Assembly (NCBI GenBank): GCA_964416315.1
Contig: CAYQDR010000045.1
Coordinates: 1-32,517 of the forward strand
DNA length: 32,517 nucleotides
Origin: CAYQDR01 sp964416315
Lineage (GTDB): Bacteria > Methylomirabilota > Methylomirabilia > Rokubacteriales > DASRDR01
Direction: 5' to 3'
Shown: positions 31,929-32,517 of the stretch, piece by piece
Layout of the letters: every line of letters begins with the position of its first letter
How positions within the stretch are numbered: the stretch's first letter is position 1
Position numbers and translations under genes: made by a program
The notes under the pieces: generated by a model
Database searches by the model: none
Told to the model about the DNA's origin: nothing
What the model saw: the letters and a program-made list of their open reading frames with translations, nothing else

Positions 31929-32237
31929 TTAACCAGGAGCCTTGAGCCGACCTTTCCAATAACCGGGTCGCCGATACGCGTGTGCAACCGCCACGATGAC
32001 GACTCGCGTCGGCTCAATGCGATACACGAGGGAGTACGGAAACCTGCGTAGCAGGAACCGCCGTGTGCCGTGCTCGTACGGCGGCCAGGCCTCCGGCGCC
32101 TGCTCGATCGCCGCTGCGGCTACGTCCAGTTCGTCAGTGAACCCTGCGGCCGCCGTCAGGCTGTGCTCGGCATACCACCGCGCAGCTTCTTCGGCCTCGT
32201 CGAGCGCCTCGTCGAGGTACTCAAGCCTGCGAATCAC
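31929..32237 (-). CDS. RelE/ParE-family toxin
   Basis: The 102-residue protein has the RelE/ParE fold: two N-terminal helices (EALDEAEEAARWYAEHSLTA) followed by strands RRFLLRRFPYSLVYRIEPTR and VVIVAVAHAYRRPGYWKGR. The order resembles ParE-like toxins (gyrase or ribosome targets in the family; undetermined here). The start overlaps the antitoxin end by 17 bp, giving the usual antitoxin-first, coupled pair. This pair sits in a lower-GC corner of the window, consistent with a mobile accessory module. Confidence 0.88.
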   Translation of the reverse strand: MIRRLEYLDEALDEAEEAARWYAEHSLTAAAGFTDELDVAAAAIEQAPEAWPPYEHGTRRFLLRRFPYSLVYRIEPTRVVIVAVAHAYRRPGYWKGRLKAPG

Positions 32238-32460
32238 GGCGGGCCGCGGCGAGAATCCGGCGGCGGGCTTCCGCCCAGGGCACCGTGTTCGCTAGGCCCA
32301 TGTTGAGCCGCTCGAGCCGTCGACGGAGCTCCGCTGACCACGCCGCCTCGGCATCGTCGTCGACCTGGGAATCGAGGCTATGGATAAGCTCCCCGGCTAG
32401 GGCGGCGCGTTCTTCAGGCGGAAGGTGGAGCGCCTCGGCAAGCAACTGCTTGGGATCCAT
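32221..32460 (-). CDS. antitoxin, addiction-module component family
   Basis: A 79-residue acidic, helical protein: LLAEALHLPPEERAALAGEL, IHSLDSQVDDDAEAAW, and RRRLERLNMGLANTVPWAEA. This is the short antitoxin family found directly before RelE/ParE toxins. ATG 32460 is used; GTG 32478 in frame is possible and neither has a strong ribosome site. AT-rich DNA upstream (32461-32517) should hold the promoter and operator. Confidence 0.85.
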   Translation of the reverse strand: MDPKQLLAEALHLPPEERAALAGELIHSLDSQVDDDAEAAWSAELRRRLERLNMGLANTVPWAEARRRILAAARRDSQA

Positions 32461-32485
32461 GCTTATTAATCCGAGCACAAAATGT

Positions 32486-32514
32486 TTGACATATTGACTA
32501 CGATTGGCTATTCC
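32486..32514 (+). promoter_or_regulatory. possible divergent promoter at the window edge
   Basis: TTGACA (32486-32491) with TATTCC 17 nt on (32509-32514) reads out of the window. TTGAC is repeated 8 nt later (32494), which could instead be part of an antitoxin operator. The hexamers lie in the only AT-rich stretch of the window, so chance matches are more likely here. Confidence 0.25.
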
Positions 32515-32517
32515 GTT

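Overview
The window is very GC-rich and gene-dense. It reads like a chromosomal piece of an uncultured Gram-negative-type soil or sediment bacterium. The abundance of ABC and TRAP solute-binding proteins, the sigma-54 circuit and the TauD-type dioxygenase resemble Rokubacteria/Methylomirabilota or related proteobacterial lineages. That placement is inference only: there is no rRNA or phylogenetic marker here. Many genes start with GTG, and many neighbours overlap by 4 bp (GTGA or ATGA), so most transcription is in tight operons.

Layout. 1-3268 (minus): a partial TRAP solute receptor, a gamma-glutamyltransferase pseudogene with an internal deletion, and a MaoC-type hot-dog gene overlapping an OsmC-family gene. 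The OsmC gene has an in-frame TGA exactly where the family's catalytic Cys belongs, followed by a SECIS-like hairpin, so it is a candidate selenoprotein. 3269-7481: a small periplasmic DUF1344-type protein behind a near-perfect -24/-12 sigma-54 promoter. It faces a three-gene overlapping minus-strand operon of histidine kinase, NtrC-type sigma-54 activator and trypsin-like lipoprotein protease. 7587-10800 (plus): a DUF1537 acid-sugar kinase, a PdxA2-type dehydrogenase and a beta-decarboxylating dehydrogenase, probably a four-carbon acid-sugar catabolic operon. 10941-11904: a hot-dog thioesterase and a small HExxH protein. 12007-14014 (minus): an SDR oxidoreductase and moaA. 14299-15369: a second beta-decarboxylating dehydrogenase.

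15486-22777 (plus): a Fe(III)/aminoethylphosphonate-type ABC importer (SBP, fused permease, ATPase), a HAD hydrolase that lacks a canonical start codon, a 2-hydroxyacid dehydrogenase, a secreted EEP-family phosphodiesterase and a secreted protein of unknown function. 22903-26912: a SIS-domain protein divergent from a class V PLP enzyme, a TauD-type dioxygenase, a RidA protein and a frameshifted amidohydrolase remnant. 27141-31763 (plus): a complete branched-chain amino acid/amide ABC transporter (SBP, LivH, LivM, LivG, LivF). 31929-32460 (minus): a ParE-type toxin and its antitoxin, next to an AT-rich tail.

A family of modular GC-rich palindromes recurs between genes at about 10.86, 12.91, 22.8, 26.3 and 28.3 kb, with a degenerate copy at 11.9 kb, usually 5-6 nt after a stop codon. 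The strongest novelty candidates are the Sec-containing OsmC protein, the sigma-54/two-component/DUF1344/protease circuit and this palindrome family. No intergenic stretch exceeds 300 bp.
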